Assembly (NCBI RefSeq): GCF_036588685.1
Contig: NC_086386.1
Location: 71,856,682 to 71,920,681 of the forward strand
DNA: 64,000 nucleotides
Reading direction: 5' to 3'
From: Mytilus trossulus
Taxonomy: Eukaryota > Mollusca > Bivalvia > Mytilida > Mytilidae
The notes below the pieces were generated by a model. It ran no database searches. It saw nothing but the letters and a program-made list of their open reading frames with translations, and was not told the DNA's origin. Of this stretch, positions 26,032 through 37,211 are shown in pieces (position 1 is the first letter of the stretch; the number at the start of each line of letters is the position of its first letter). The position numbers and the translations under genes are program-made.

Positions 26032-26611
26032 CGCCAAAAATACTTTATTCAAATATCTCTTGCCTTTTCTTATAGCTACATTGCATTCGGAACCCATCTG
26101 TAAAACTGGTAAACAAAAACAAGGAAGCAGTTTAGTCAACGGAGTTATAGAACATAGCGAAAGACCACGCAGATGGCGCTGTATTTTCAGTTCCGGGAAT
26201 CGAGGTTCAAACGGACGACAATTGTAGAACAAAATCAGTAAAACAAGACACAAAACCGCCGCAGATCACCATGTGACCTATTTAAACGTCGAGAAAAATA
26301 TCTCAGGAATCTAAGGATGTACTTTTTATGAAAAGTAAGTCAGTTTTTATATGAATTTTTTTTTTCGATTTCCTGACCTGATCCTCCAAAGTGAAAGTAG
26401 GTCAGTCATCGAAGGTGATTACCTTCTTCTTTTTTCACTTGGGGCTCGTATGGATAGTAAAAAAGTTATTGTTATCGACTAGAAATGGATTGTTGAGACT
26501 TGATATATGTTTATACATTGTAGAATATTGTAAATAAATAAAAAAAACAATAAACCATAATTTTTTTTAGTGAGGTACAAAAAAGGGGGGTCCATGCCCC
26601 AAATACCTGTG
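26032..26611 (-). repeat. Right terminal inverted repeat of the P-like transposon
   Basis: Inverted copy of 18580-19157. On the - strand it carries the same mini-exon with its ATG at 26097; here the following donor reads GCAAGA rather than GTAAGA. The transposase frame opens about 70 bases beyond the inner boundary. Confidence 0.92.
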
Positions 26612-26629
26612 ATTGTAAATTGAGAAGAT

Positions 26630-26800
26630 GTACTATGAGTGCCAATGATACAACTCTCCATCCAAGTAATAATTTTTGAAAAAAACCCACATAATAGACC
26701 AAAGTACGGTCTTCAACACGGAGCCTTGGCTCACACCGAACACCAAGCTATCAAGGACCCTTAACATTGCTAGTGTTTTTATATATCCAAATATCATAAT
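26630..26800 (+). repeat. R1 repeat flanking the transposon
   Basis: Contains AAGATGTACTATGAGTGCCA and CGGAGCCTTGGCTCACACCG, signatures of the longer R1 subfamily also seen at 10743 and, inverted, at 31550, 49660 and 57400. It starts about 20 bases outside the transposon end. Confidence 0.75.
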
Positions 26801-27130
26801 ATATTATTAAAAATCAAGACCAAAGATTTAATAAACAGGGGCCTGATTATCGAAGCTCTCTTATGATTAGGATGTGTCTTAAGACCAACTTGGGACATAT
26901 CTTAGTCCTAAGGGGGTTTAACAAACATGTTCTTACTTAGGATTATCCAAGGAATTGTCCTGACTATAGGATATCAATTGAGTTGTCTTAAGATGATCTT
27001 AAGATGGTCATAACATAAGTATACATATCCAATACGATTAATTCATAAATAAATGGATTCTTTACGTATTCAACAGTTTACTAAAGAGCAAATTTTATTC
27101 TGTTCCACTTGAAATTATAGATATACAATG
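26801..27130. other. Repeat-like non-coding DNA
   Basis: No gene. A block at about 26845-27020 is unusually rich in CTTAAGAC/GTCTTAAG-type short inverted words, suggesting a small degenerate foldback element. Confidence 0.4.
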
Positions 27131-27831
27131 TATCATTGGTGTTAACGTGATGATCGTAACTGCAATTACGATCTACCCAATATGGCGGACACAAATTTAG
27201 GGAAATTTTAGGAGGCTGATTTCTCCACTTTGGCTGCTTATTTTCAGATTTGTTTTATGTCAGGAAACATCTTTATAAGCATTGCCATTGAAATATTTTT
27301 TCGTTCATGATGAAAAAGCAACAAGAAGAATGAAAATAGAGATTCCAAAAATCACGATGATGATTGTAACTTTTATGCATTTTTATCAACGATGATCGTA
27401 ACTTTTATTTAAGATGATCGTAATTGTCTGTTCCAGCGAAGCATTTTCTGATCAATAAAGCTGTCTGGTATGCACAAAAGTGTGCATTATCAGCTAATAT
27501 TGTGAACAAAATGAGGGACGATCACTGGAGGGGAGGGTAACATCATATTGGTAAGTGCACAAATGGTTATGATTACGCGAGATTTCTTTAAAAAAAAATC
27601 TAGTTCACTATGTAAATGCATTTGGGTTTAACAACGTTATATTCTCCCCCCCTTTTTTACAATTTTTTTTAGGAACAGTAGTACCTTTCGAGAACCTGGT
27701 AATTTTTGGGAATTCAAAATTGATAGTTTTTTATTAACAGATTTCGGATTTTAAAAGGAGAAGTTGAAAAAATATAGCATTAAGAAGTGTCACCATATCT
27801 GTTGAATGAAGAAAAAAATAAAACTATCAAT

Positions 27832-28149
27832 TAAGGGAGCTACTATTTGATTTTTATTGGGGGGAGGGGTTAGGATGAAAATTTTTGTCCTTCATTTATT
27901 TTTCAAGTTGAAATCTCATCCTGCGCTTTTATTTTTTCACTCTTTTCGGTTCTGTCTTTTTTTTTCATTAGTTCACTCCGATTTTTTATACCTAAATTAA
28001 CGTCCTGCATTTTTGTTTGGCCAAGTTGTTCATCTTGCCTTTTAGTTAGGCCAAGTTGTTAATCTTGCCTTTGTTTAATGAAAACTCCTGGCCTGTCTTT
28101 TTTCCTAATTTCAATCCTCCCTATAAAAATCAAATGGTAGCTCCCTTAT
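27832..28149. mobile_element. Nested MITE with AGGGAGCTAC termini
   Basis: Termini AAGGGAGCTACTATTTGATT and the complement of AATCAAATGGTAGCTCCCTT form inverted repeats of about 25 bp around 320 bp of pyrimidine-rich, non-coding DNA. It lies inside the larger inverted-repeat element. Confidence 0.8.
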
Positions 28150-29137
28150 TGATATTTTGCTGAAACAACTTCGACTCAAATCAATAACACATGGCATATA
28201 CCGTAAGTATAAGGATTACTAGCTTGAAATAAAATGGAACTTAATATGAACGTGTATACCATCTATTTTAGCTTTTCCTTCTTTACATAAATAGCCAACC
28301 CATTGTAGATATAGGCAAAGTAGTCCAGTGACGGATGCAGAGATTTCCATGAGGGGGAAGGGGACTGGCTGCTTAAGATCTAGAGTAGGCCCGCTATAGT
28401 CATGCTTTATTGATTCCCGATATAATCAACCGAATTTTCCCCGGATGCAGACACACTGGCGCTCCCTCTGAATCCGCCTTTGTAGTCTACTCATGTTTAA
28501 AAGTCATAGTTTGATTAAGAAAATACAAGACCAAGCAACAAGTTAAAATCGATAGAAACACATCAAAATAATGTAACTTTATACCTACCATTACTTAAGT
28601 TATTTCTAAAATATTCAGTGAAAGTTTTGGCCTGTATTCCTAAACTGTATCATGTAGATGATGATTATATTTACTTCATATAAACTTATTCCATTTTGAA
28701 TGTTAAATTACTCATAAGAAACAAATATCGAGGACATGTGCATATAAGCCGACTTATTCCTCCATATGTCACTGCTTATTGACAAGTAGCGGTGATCATT
28801 AACGCTCATTTTGTCTAGTTTTGAATCATACTAATTTCAGTAATACCAATAAATTGGGACTGCTAAATAGGATGTTCATTCAAAGAAAAAACACATGGTA
28901 AATTTTAAGTTACGATCATATTTTTATATAAACAAGTCTAAGTTACGATCATCCATAGACGAAGTTACGGTCATCATCGTGTTTTTTGGATCTCGATTTT
29001 CGTTCTTCTAATCGTTTGTCTATCATTTAAGGAAAACATATTCAATGGCAATGCTTATCAAGATTTTTCTTGATATAAAACAAATCTTAAAGTAAGCTGT
29101 TAAAGAGGAGAAATCGGCCTTCTAAAATTTCCATAAA

Positions 29138-29790
29138 GGAGTAGGTTCAGTAAGACCCCTTTTTGGCCCCAAAATATAGCAGTTTTACAAAATTGTTAAA
29201 ATGCATACTTTGAGTTATTTATTGGAAAGCAGAATTCTTCTGCTTCATACATATGGGCTGTTTTTGACAATACAATGCACATATAACGGGTACTAGCTTC
29301 ATTAAGTCACGCTTAATTACTGAAATCTTCACAACTTTAGCATTTTAGTTAAATTATAGACGGTTTCCGTTTTAAATGAAAGTGACCGCATTCGTGTTCA
29401 TTCTTAATATTGAAATGTAAGTTGTATTTGATGATAATACATAACATATCTAAAAGTTGAGGATGAACACGGATGCGGCCACTTTCATTTTTGACAAAAA
29501 CCATCTGAAAAGTGATATTTTTGGGCATATTTGATAGATTTTTAATATTTAAGCTAAAACTTTTAATATTTTTAATATTTAAGCTAAGATTTTTAATATT
29601 TAAGATTTTTAATATTTAAGCTAAAATTTTTAATATTTAAGCTAAAACGATCAGTTTTTAATGAGTAAATCAGTTAAAATCTTTCACATTTACTTATTGA
29701 CTGAAATAGACACTTGAGTGTTTTAAAAGTGTCTAAAATATTTTGTCAGATGAACTTGAAATTTGAGGCCAAAATCGGCCCTTACTCCTT
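29138..29790. mobile_element. Nested element with AAAGGAGTA termini
   Basis: Starts AAAGGAGTAGGTTCAGTAAG and ends with the complement of AAAGGAGTAAGGGCCGATTT. It interrupts the right arm of the surrounding element. Inside are an inverted pair (about 29374-29404 and 29463-29491, GAACACGGATGCGGCC type) and a tandem array of the 20-base word TTTTTAATATTTAAGCTAAA at about 29536-29650. No coding sequence. Confidence 0.7.
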
Positions 29791-29862
29791 TGTGTCCGCC
29801 ATATTGGAATGATAATAATTGCAGTTACGATCATCACATTGACACCAGTGATGTATGTTATT

Positions 29863-30604
29863 CGTCGTTTGTACCTGTATAAGAAAGCATTTTTGTGGAT
29901 CGAATCAGTCATACAAATGATTTACCTTTGTTATACTTTCAATGTTGGCATTCTGTTCCTTTAAATAACCGTACACGGACAATGTATGCGTTATTCATTT
30001 GTAGCTAGGGGGTTAGACAAACTGTTGAGTCCACAAGCCTGAAGCTAAATTTAAAAAAAAAAATTTGTTTGCTTGTAGACAAGAATGTATCACGTCTGGG
30101 TCGTAAGGCTTGTGTTTAAGCATGAAAACTGAAAGTAATACCGCTTAAAAAATAAAAGAATTGCTGATTTTTTTCTTTCAGTTGTCTAACTAAAGTTTGC
30201 CTAAACCAAATACTATGAGACTTATACTCAATACTTATTACCAGAGACCTCAGATCAAGTACAAGTTATGGTATCGTCACATTTAAAGTTCTTCATATAT
30301 GCCCAATTATAACTTTATATAATATGCTGAATGCCTTTGTTTTCGTTTTCCTCCCAAAATAACCCTAACTGAAATACTTTAAGAAAGGATGATAAATGCT
30401 AGAACACACCCGCGAAATCGCGGGCATTCAGAGCGTGGTTGAACGTATGTAAAGTGTTGTAGGATATTTTTTGTAAACAATTTAATGACTAGAGAATTTT
30501 AGGAAAAGGTATCAAAAGTAAAGGGTACTTGGGAACAGGAAAATTGTTTTTTTTAACCCCTCCACCTTTTTCCCAAAAATTACGGTTTTCTATTTATTTC
30601 AATA
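29863..30604. other. Non-coding spacer
   Basis: I see no gene, RNA or defined repeat here. Confidence 0.4.
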
Positions 30605-30832
30605 TGAACATACTCATAAATCGAAAATAAACTGACAACGCCATGGCAAAAATGAATAGGACAAACAGACAAACAATAGTACACATGACACATCATAGAA
30701 AACTAAAGAATAAACATCACGAACCCCACCAAAAACAAGGGGTGATCTCAGGTGCTCCGGAAGGGTAAGCAGATCCTGTTCCACATGCAGCACCCGTCGT
30801 GTTGCTGATGAGATAACAAATCCGGCGTACAT
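30605..30832 (-). repeat. Retroelement 3'-end repeat, family R2
   Basis: Contains the family signature CTGACAACGCCATGGCAAAA and, further on, GGGTGATCTCAGGTGCTCCG. At 59252-59771 the same sequence directly follows a reverse-transcriptase-associated reading frame, so R2 is probably the 3'UTR of that retroelement. This copy is truncated to the UTR. Confidence 0.75.
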
Positions 30833-31549
30833 CTATGATTGGTGGTATAAACCATGGATTGTATTCTACATTGTTCCCTCATTTGCAGCTCCATAAGGAA
30901 CATATTGGAATAACGTCATTATCCTAAGTTAACCCAAGAAACAACACACTGGTTGTGTAAAGTCATAATTGACAGAAAATAGTGTCTTACGTTTTGTATG
31001 ATCTTCTATTGATGATATATTTGAATGTACTTTCATAGTCTATCTGCCTAGTTTAATTGTATCTACATCACTAATTAACACGCATCTAAAGGCCTTCTTC
31101 AACACTACCATTTAGAATTAAAACATGTTCAACAGTATGCGATACAGAATGTATCACGTTATTCATCATTCTAATTGTTGTCACATGATCCTTACATCCT
31201 CGGCTTTTGGACTAATATTTAATTTTGTCTGATATTCATCTGATATGGAAATCTGAAAGTATTTCATATATACTGTTTTTCTATGAAGGTTTATAGAAAT
31301 GAAGTACAACTTATGCTACAAAATATACTTTAAAAAGTTATACAAACTGAAAAGTACAAATGTGTAAAGTCAACATACATTTTATTTTCAACATTTCCTA
31401 AAAATTATATAGGGTACTGTACCATCATGACTATTTGTATAGCAGATGGTAAAGTAGGCATTACAAAATTAGAAACACGAAGTCATGGTTGGTTTTTGAA
31501 CATCATACAGATATTAAAAGCAAATAAAAAAGGAGATATATATATCATA

Positions 31550-31770
31550 TTTTATTGACAAGTGACCCAATAAAGACCGTATGTGTTACTGTTTGAATGA
31601 TTTCACACTTGTTATTTGTTAGCAATTAAAAGCTTGCTGTTTGATGTGAGCCAATGCTCTGTGTTGATGGTCGTAATTTGACCTAAAATGTTTTACTTTT
31701 ACAATTTGTGACTTTGATGGAGAGTTGTCTCATTGGCACTAATACCACATCTTCTTATATCTATATAATC
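31550..31770 (-). repeat. R1 repeat in copy A
   Basis: Ends GAGTTGTCTCATTGGCACTA then ATACCACATCTTC, the complement of the R1 start. The equivalent copy in B is at 49660-49910, so it was present before the duplication. Confidence 0.75.
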
Positions 31771-34580
31771 GTTTGGAACATCTATGAAATATTTCACATT
31801 GGATGTTAAGCAACTACATATCTAACAATCAATCAGTCCTTGATAGAGAACATACCCTGCTCCTGTAGGACAGAGTGCGTTCTTGTAAGACTGACCGCCG
31901 GGTTGCTCATAAAAATTAAAACTGAACTCCGAGGAAAGTTCAATCGGAAAGTCCCTTATCACATGGCAAAACTAAATGACTCGTTTCATTCGATGATGAC
32001 ACATTCGAGGAGAAAGGACGAGCACACATAAGAGTAACATGATACTCAGGCAACACGCATTTTGGCACTCTGCTTAAAAGAAATTTAGCACTGTTCAGGA
32101 AATTTTGGTATAAGGGTTTTTTGGACAAATACAATTCGACGCTTATCTGTATTATACATTTTGCTATTAATTTATCTTCACTATTAAATAGACGGAAAAT
32201 TATGTTCGCAATAAAAAAGACTGCACCAACGTTAATTGTGTTTAAATATAAGCACATGCAACAAAAGATAAAAACATAAAGCATTGTTATGTAATGAGTA
32301 AATATTTTTTTTTCAAACTAAAGATCTTAATAGCACAGCTTGTGTTTGTAGATGATGACAATTGAAGATGAAGAAAACAGAATACTTGTAATAGAAATAC
32401 AAAGGATATAAGGTAGCCATCCACGACACATAATCAGTTCATGCGCAGCAAAAAATAAACCAAACGTAATATTGTTTTTTCCCCACAATGAAGATCTAAA
32501 GAACATAGCTTTTGTTTATAGATGGAAACCGTTTGATCTCTAACATTAAAGGAAACAAAAAGACATGTAAATATATCACGTGTTATTCACGTTCAGCTTT
32601 AACGTTCAAGCCATGTTTAAGCAACTTTTTAGTATCAATCAAATTTGAAAAAGGCAAAAAAGCCTGATCATGAGGTCTGAAAGCTGAAACCGATCTTGCG
32701 AGGGCTGTATAGCCATTCAAGGTAATTAAAAACTCTTATCATCATCGTCATGAAAGCTGAAAGGTAAAAGTGTGTTTTATGGAGGTGTCGTTTTATCTTG
32801 ATTTCGAAATGTGTTTACGGATGTCAAAACGTCTTTTATACTTTACTTAATGTCCCTATGTTTTAGTATATGATTGGAGTTGTAAGTATTACACAATGTT
32901 TGAAGAAATACCAAAGAACAGAAAAAAGGAGACATACGTTTTAGTGAGCTGCCTTATTTAAGCATGAAGACCAAACGAACTCGTTCAATTTGAATACAAA
33001 TGGAAATAAAATCAAGCTACAAACAATTAGACATTGTCCCCTTTCTGCTCTGCAATATACATGAGTATAGTTCCTCAAATTTTAGATTTGACAAACAATG
33101 ATGTTGACATACAACTTGAAATTGTTACGCGTTCTGTAAGACATAAATGATGCCCCGCCTGACCATATGAATTATGAATTCAACACTATGTAAGATGATG
33201 TAACTGTAGGAGGAGATAGCCTGACAAAACATCATCTCGTTATTCAGTAGGTAACCAAGAACTTACTAAGTCAAACTTCTAGTCATTTTCAGAAATCATT
33301 AAACGATAATCATCTACAAAATATTAAATCTCCAAAAATGCAGGCTGGAAGAGATAGACGGACAAATCATGATATTTTTATGCAGCTTGGAAGAAGTAAA
33401 ACCGGTCATTTTCAGAATATTTGAGAAAGGTAAACATGGTAAATAGTGTGGCCTTACACACCTTCATTCTGTGTTTAAACAACCTACAAAATATAAAAGT
33501 TGTACCTTCAAAACTGTAGGAGGAGATTGCCGGACAAATCATGTCTACACCAGACTGCAAACGGACGGACAAAGGCTAATTAATCTGTCCCTCGACATTT
33601 TATCGTGGGGGAATAACAAATACAGTTATAGATAATTATAATATTACCCGAAACAAATATTTAGCAATAATTTTTTTATCTATTTGAAATTTTACAACAA
33701 AACAGACACAGCTATGTTACTTTTTATTTTTGAATCTGCTTACGATTTGATACATAATATGACTAAAGTTAGAATATCGCCAATCCTGCCTCATTTCAAA
33801 AATAAATATGGTGTGCATGTTTTGACGTTGTGTCATCACAATAAAATTGAGAATGGAAATTGGGAATGTGTAAAACAGACAACAACACGACCAAAAAGAA
33901 ATACCAGCCGACGGCCTCCAATGAGCCTTCAATGCAGCATGAAAGTCTCGCACCCGGATGCATGCTTCAGCTGGTCCCTAAACAAAAATGTATAATAGTT
34001 CAGTGATAACGGACGTCATACTTACCTCCGACAATATATAAAAGAAACTCAAATTAAAAACAAGACTTACAAAGACCAGAGGCTGCGGACTTGGAACAGA
34101 CGTAACTATTCGGTGTAAACCACACAACAATACGCATAGTTAAACTTAGTTTAAAAGAAGTCCGAGTCCTATGTAAGAATAGGTAATAAAAGAACTTACA
34201 CAAAATGAAAATGGTACGTAAATTAACAAAGGACTACTACATTTTAGAAGTTACTGATATGCAAGTTCCAGACCTCAATTAAAATAATTGATAGATTATG
34301 TCTTCATATGAACACAATCCCTGTCGTTAGGGGTTTAATATTATACCATCATGAAATATATGAAAAGAACATAACTTAAATATAACAAACACAAAGGAGA
34401 GGAAACACATAAAACTTCTTTATATTGTATCAAAACTACCAGGTTGCAAACGGTCATGAACTTCAAAATTGGTCATAGCAAGCGAAGAGTTTATCTTCCT
34501 TTGTTATAATGATGTTTGCCTCTTCTCTGCAGAATAAAAAACATAAAATAACTCTTTGAACCGAAGACTTGATATAAAAT
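31771..34580. other. Copy A spacer without a recognised gene
   Basis: The sequence parallels 49911-53825 of copy B. Frames such as 33684-33995 and its B counterpart 52949-53200 are similar in both copies, but they carry unequal indels, show no recognisable domain and are most likely repeat-derived non-coding DNA. Confidence 0.5.
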
Positions 34581-34740
34581 GAGTATATATATCTATTTAT
34601 ATAACTCGTCTTAACATCAACCCAACAATGTTAGATCTGTAAATTTGCCTTCGCAAATTGTTTGTTCTTCCCTCGCCGGGATTCGAACCCATGCACTAAG
34701 ATACCGTGACACCAAATCGCCTGCACTGTAGCTGTCCAAC
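34581..34740 (-). mobile_element. tRNA-derived SINE, copy A
   Basis: On the - strand a tRNA-like head includes a B-box region GGGTTCGAATCCCGGCGAGG and an upstream AGCTACAGTGCAGG A-box-like stretch. An unrelated body follows, ending in a TA-rich tail. The head cannot be folded as a proper tRNA with an acceptor stem. The B counterpart is 53826-53986. Confidence 0.75.
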
Positions 34741-34949
34741 TATATACATCATATCAATATACAAGTATATATATAAACATTATAAGAGAATGATTCGATT
34801 TGAAATGAGCAGTTTCCTTTTGAACCAAAACATGTAGTGAATAATTTGAACATATATATTTAGAATAAAACTGTTTTGTATTAATAGAAATCGGTCTTCC
34901 TGTCATCGTGATTTACATAAAGATTATTCTTAGGGTTTGTTTATAAATA

Positions 34950-35310
34950 GCCATCAAAGATACCAGGCTTATAATTTAATACGCCAGACACGAGTATATA
35001 AGACTCATCAGTGACGCTCAAATCAAAATAGTTTTAAAGCCAAAAAGGTACAAAGTTGGAGAGCATTTAGGACCAAAAATTCCAAAAAGTTATGTCAAAT
35101 ACGGCTGAGGTAATATATTCTGTGGATGAGAAAATCCTTAGTTTTTCAAAAAATTGTGTAACAGAAAATTTATAAAAAATTACCATATACATTTAATTGA
35201 TATTTATGTCAACATCGAAGTGCTGACTACTGTGTTGGTGATACCCTCGGGAAAGAAACGCCTACTAACAGTGGCATCGACCTAGTGGGGTAAATAGTTA
35301 TCAAGTTATG
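34950..35310 (-). repeat. R3 repeat in copy A
   Basis: Carries ACTCATCAGTGACGCTCAAA and CAACATCGAAGTGCTGACTA, the complements of R3 signatures. The B counterpart is 54205-54550. Confidence 0.75.
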
Positions 35311-35824
35311 AACATGATGAAGATTGTTTTAGTATTTATTCGTTGATCATCAAAGAAATCACAAATTAAAATTATTTTTAACTTCAAAATGGCGACTTTC
35401 GTCTGTTGCATAGAGGTAGATTGGTAACTATCGATTGTTGTTGTCTATTCGGACTCGTGGATAAGAAATATTGGATTTAGAATTTTTATTTAGTATCTTA
35501 AGTAGTGAAAACACTTTTAATTTGAAAATAAATCAAAAACTAAGACAGAATGTAGTGCACGCAGTTCAAGTATTTGAATACTATATGAAATAATTTCTGC
35601 TCAAAAATATATGTCTATAAGCTTCATAGTCATTACCACAACTTGCAGTCGATTGTACTGATTAGAAAGAATAAATCTTTCATCGAAATTCATTTTAAAA
35701 ATCCGTATTCTAAAAACATGTTTTACAGATATTCAATGTAATCACAGATTTAGATAAACTTTTGCCTGAACACAAAATGAACTGAACGAGCTTGTTTATA
35801 AACTTATTATAAATATATAAATAA

Positions 35825-35972
35825 AAAGAGGGACGAAAGATACCAGAGGAACAGTCAAATTCCTAAATCGAAAATAAACTGACAACGCCATGGCTAAAAA
35901 TTAAAAAGAAAAACAGACAAACAATAGTACACATGACACAGCATAGAAAACTAAAGAATAAACAACAGGAAT
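35825..35972 (-). repeat. R2 retroelement tail in copy A
   Basis: Short copy with CTGACAACGCCATGGCTAAA. Its counterpart is 55115-55262 in copy B. Confidence 0.7.
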
Positions 35973-36032
35973 AAACTGTCAATAATTTTCGTGATTGTAT
36001 TGATTCATGTTGTTTTTCAACTGAGTCACATG

Positions 36033-36291
36033 GATTGATTGATTGATAAGTGTTTAACATCACTTCCAGCATTGACGGTAATTTGTTGGCGGTCAATTTT
36101 TATTGATGGAGGAAGCCGGAGTGCCCATAGAGAACCATCCACCATCGGCAGAAGAAAATGACAATCTCTGTCTGTTAAGTTTTTAGTCGAGCAGATATGC
36201 GACGTGTGGCTTGCGAACTTGAGGTACAACCTCGGTGTAAACAAGTAAATAACAAATAAGTTGAATTACTTAGACCACTCGGCCATAGAGG
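36033..36291 (-). mobile_element. tRNA-derived SINE of molluscan type, copy A
   Basis: Read on - it begins CCTCTATGGCCGAGTGGTCT, a Leu/Ser-tRNA-like A box. A degenerate B box follows, then the body TGACCGCCAACAAATTACCG and a tail of ATTG/CAAT repeats (ATTGATTGATTGAT on +). The architecture resembles the widespread molluscan V-SINE type (RUDI-like); this naming is from memory. The B counterpart is 55325-55591. Confidence 0.75.
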
Positions 36292-37211
36292 GTCATGAGG
36301 CACGAATACATATTTTATATTTATACAATTTAAACTACGCTACGAATATTGATAGCGATCAGTTTGATTAAGATTTAGATAAAGACATCCTTAACAATTT
36401 CAGTCATAGAGCTGTGAGTTTTCAAATTTATTCTCAACTCATATTTTAGTAGAACTGACCTATTCAGCTTTTCAGAAACTAAAGGTTCATTGTTCATACC
36501 CAAATAAATAACGGCACGTCATTGATTCAATTTTCATTGTTTATGACATATTTAATCAATTACGACGTTTTGGTGAACAATTTTTGAAAATATCACCCAG
36601 GATTCATTAGATTCTGAAACGGCTTATTGCACTTACCCTATACCGTGTGTCGCTTCATTTGAATTTATTTATTTATACAACTGCTAACATATCACCATGC
36701 TTTAATATATTGAACGAATAATTATGTCGGCTTTTCGGTTACACTGCAAATTCAATGTCTTTTTTGTTTATTCGTTGACTTTTTCACTAAATAAATTCAG
36801 TATGCTATAACAATTATATCTAACCATACTTGTGCATGTAAAATTAAATTAACTGACTTTTCATAGTTTGTTATTTTTAGAACTAACATATGTTGCTTAA
36901 AAACAAAACTAATTCATGCACGGTAATGTTTTTTAGGACATGATTATGTTGCTATTATAAGTATATTTACATGCTATATTACTCTTTCTTTAGAAGTCAA
37001 AGACAAACGTACGTATTTAGGGGTTGTTAAACATATTCGTCAGTATCATGGAACTCCCACGTTAACCACATATGGGCCAATCAAAAACCATCAACAATGC
37101 ACCTCCCATAATGCAACATCTTCATTGGTCCATTGACCCGGCTTATTTAGATTTAAAGCTATCATCGTCGTTGTTTCATGATATCTCCGAATTACCTCTT
37201 AAATATCAAAC
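36292..37211. other. Upstream region of the cysteine-rich peptide gene
   Basis: Non-coding and well conserved with 55592-56522. Just before the start codon lies TTTAAAGCTATCATCGTCG, present in both copies, which probably belongs to the promoter or 5'UTR. No TATA box is certain. Confidence 0.4.

Larger units (their letters stand above)
18580..26611. mobile_element. 8.0-kb P-superfamily DNA transposon with helicase cargo
   Basis: Bounded by inverted repeats of about 580 bp that start CACAGGTATTTGGGGCATGG at 18580 and at the complement of 26611. The flanking octamers are ATTGTTAA (18572-18579) and ATTGTAAA (26612-26619), 7 of 8 identical; an 8-bp target duplication and CA-starting ends are known features of the P superfamily. 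Two genes converge from the ends: on + a PIF1-like helicase, SAP-like segment and PHD finger (19180-22512); on - a P/THAP9-type transposase (about 25961-23564). A later R1 repeat sits in the middle (22715-22860). Both genes carry stops and frameshifts, so this copy is dead, but the inverted repeats remain very similar. The boundary and the transposase class are well supported; that the helicase is a regular passenger of this family is inference. Confidence 0.9.
27128..29862. mobile_element. Inverted-repeat DNA element with two nested insertions
   Basis: The left arm begins near 27128 with GTGATGATCGTAACTGCAAT. The right arm ends near 29862 with the complement and is split by an insertion at about 29140-29790. 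Shared arm features include the CAATATGGCGGACAC stretch and an AATGGCAATGCTTAT-like stretch. No transposase was found, so the element is non-autonomous. A TGTA or TA target duplication is possible but unproven. Confidence 0.75.

Noticed and set aside
33684..33995. Possible small gene shared by both duplicated blocks (B copy at 52949-53200)
   Set aside because: Similarity is explained by the segmental duplication; indels are not in multiples of three and no domain is visible.
34660..34740. tRNA gene on the - strand
   Set aside because: The B-box region GGTTCGAATCC is good, but no acceptor stem or anticodon arm can be laid out, and the same head with a fixed non-tRNA body recurs at 53.9 kb, so it is a SINE.
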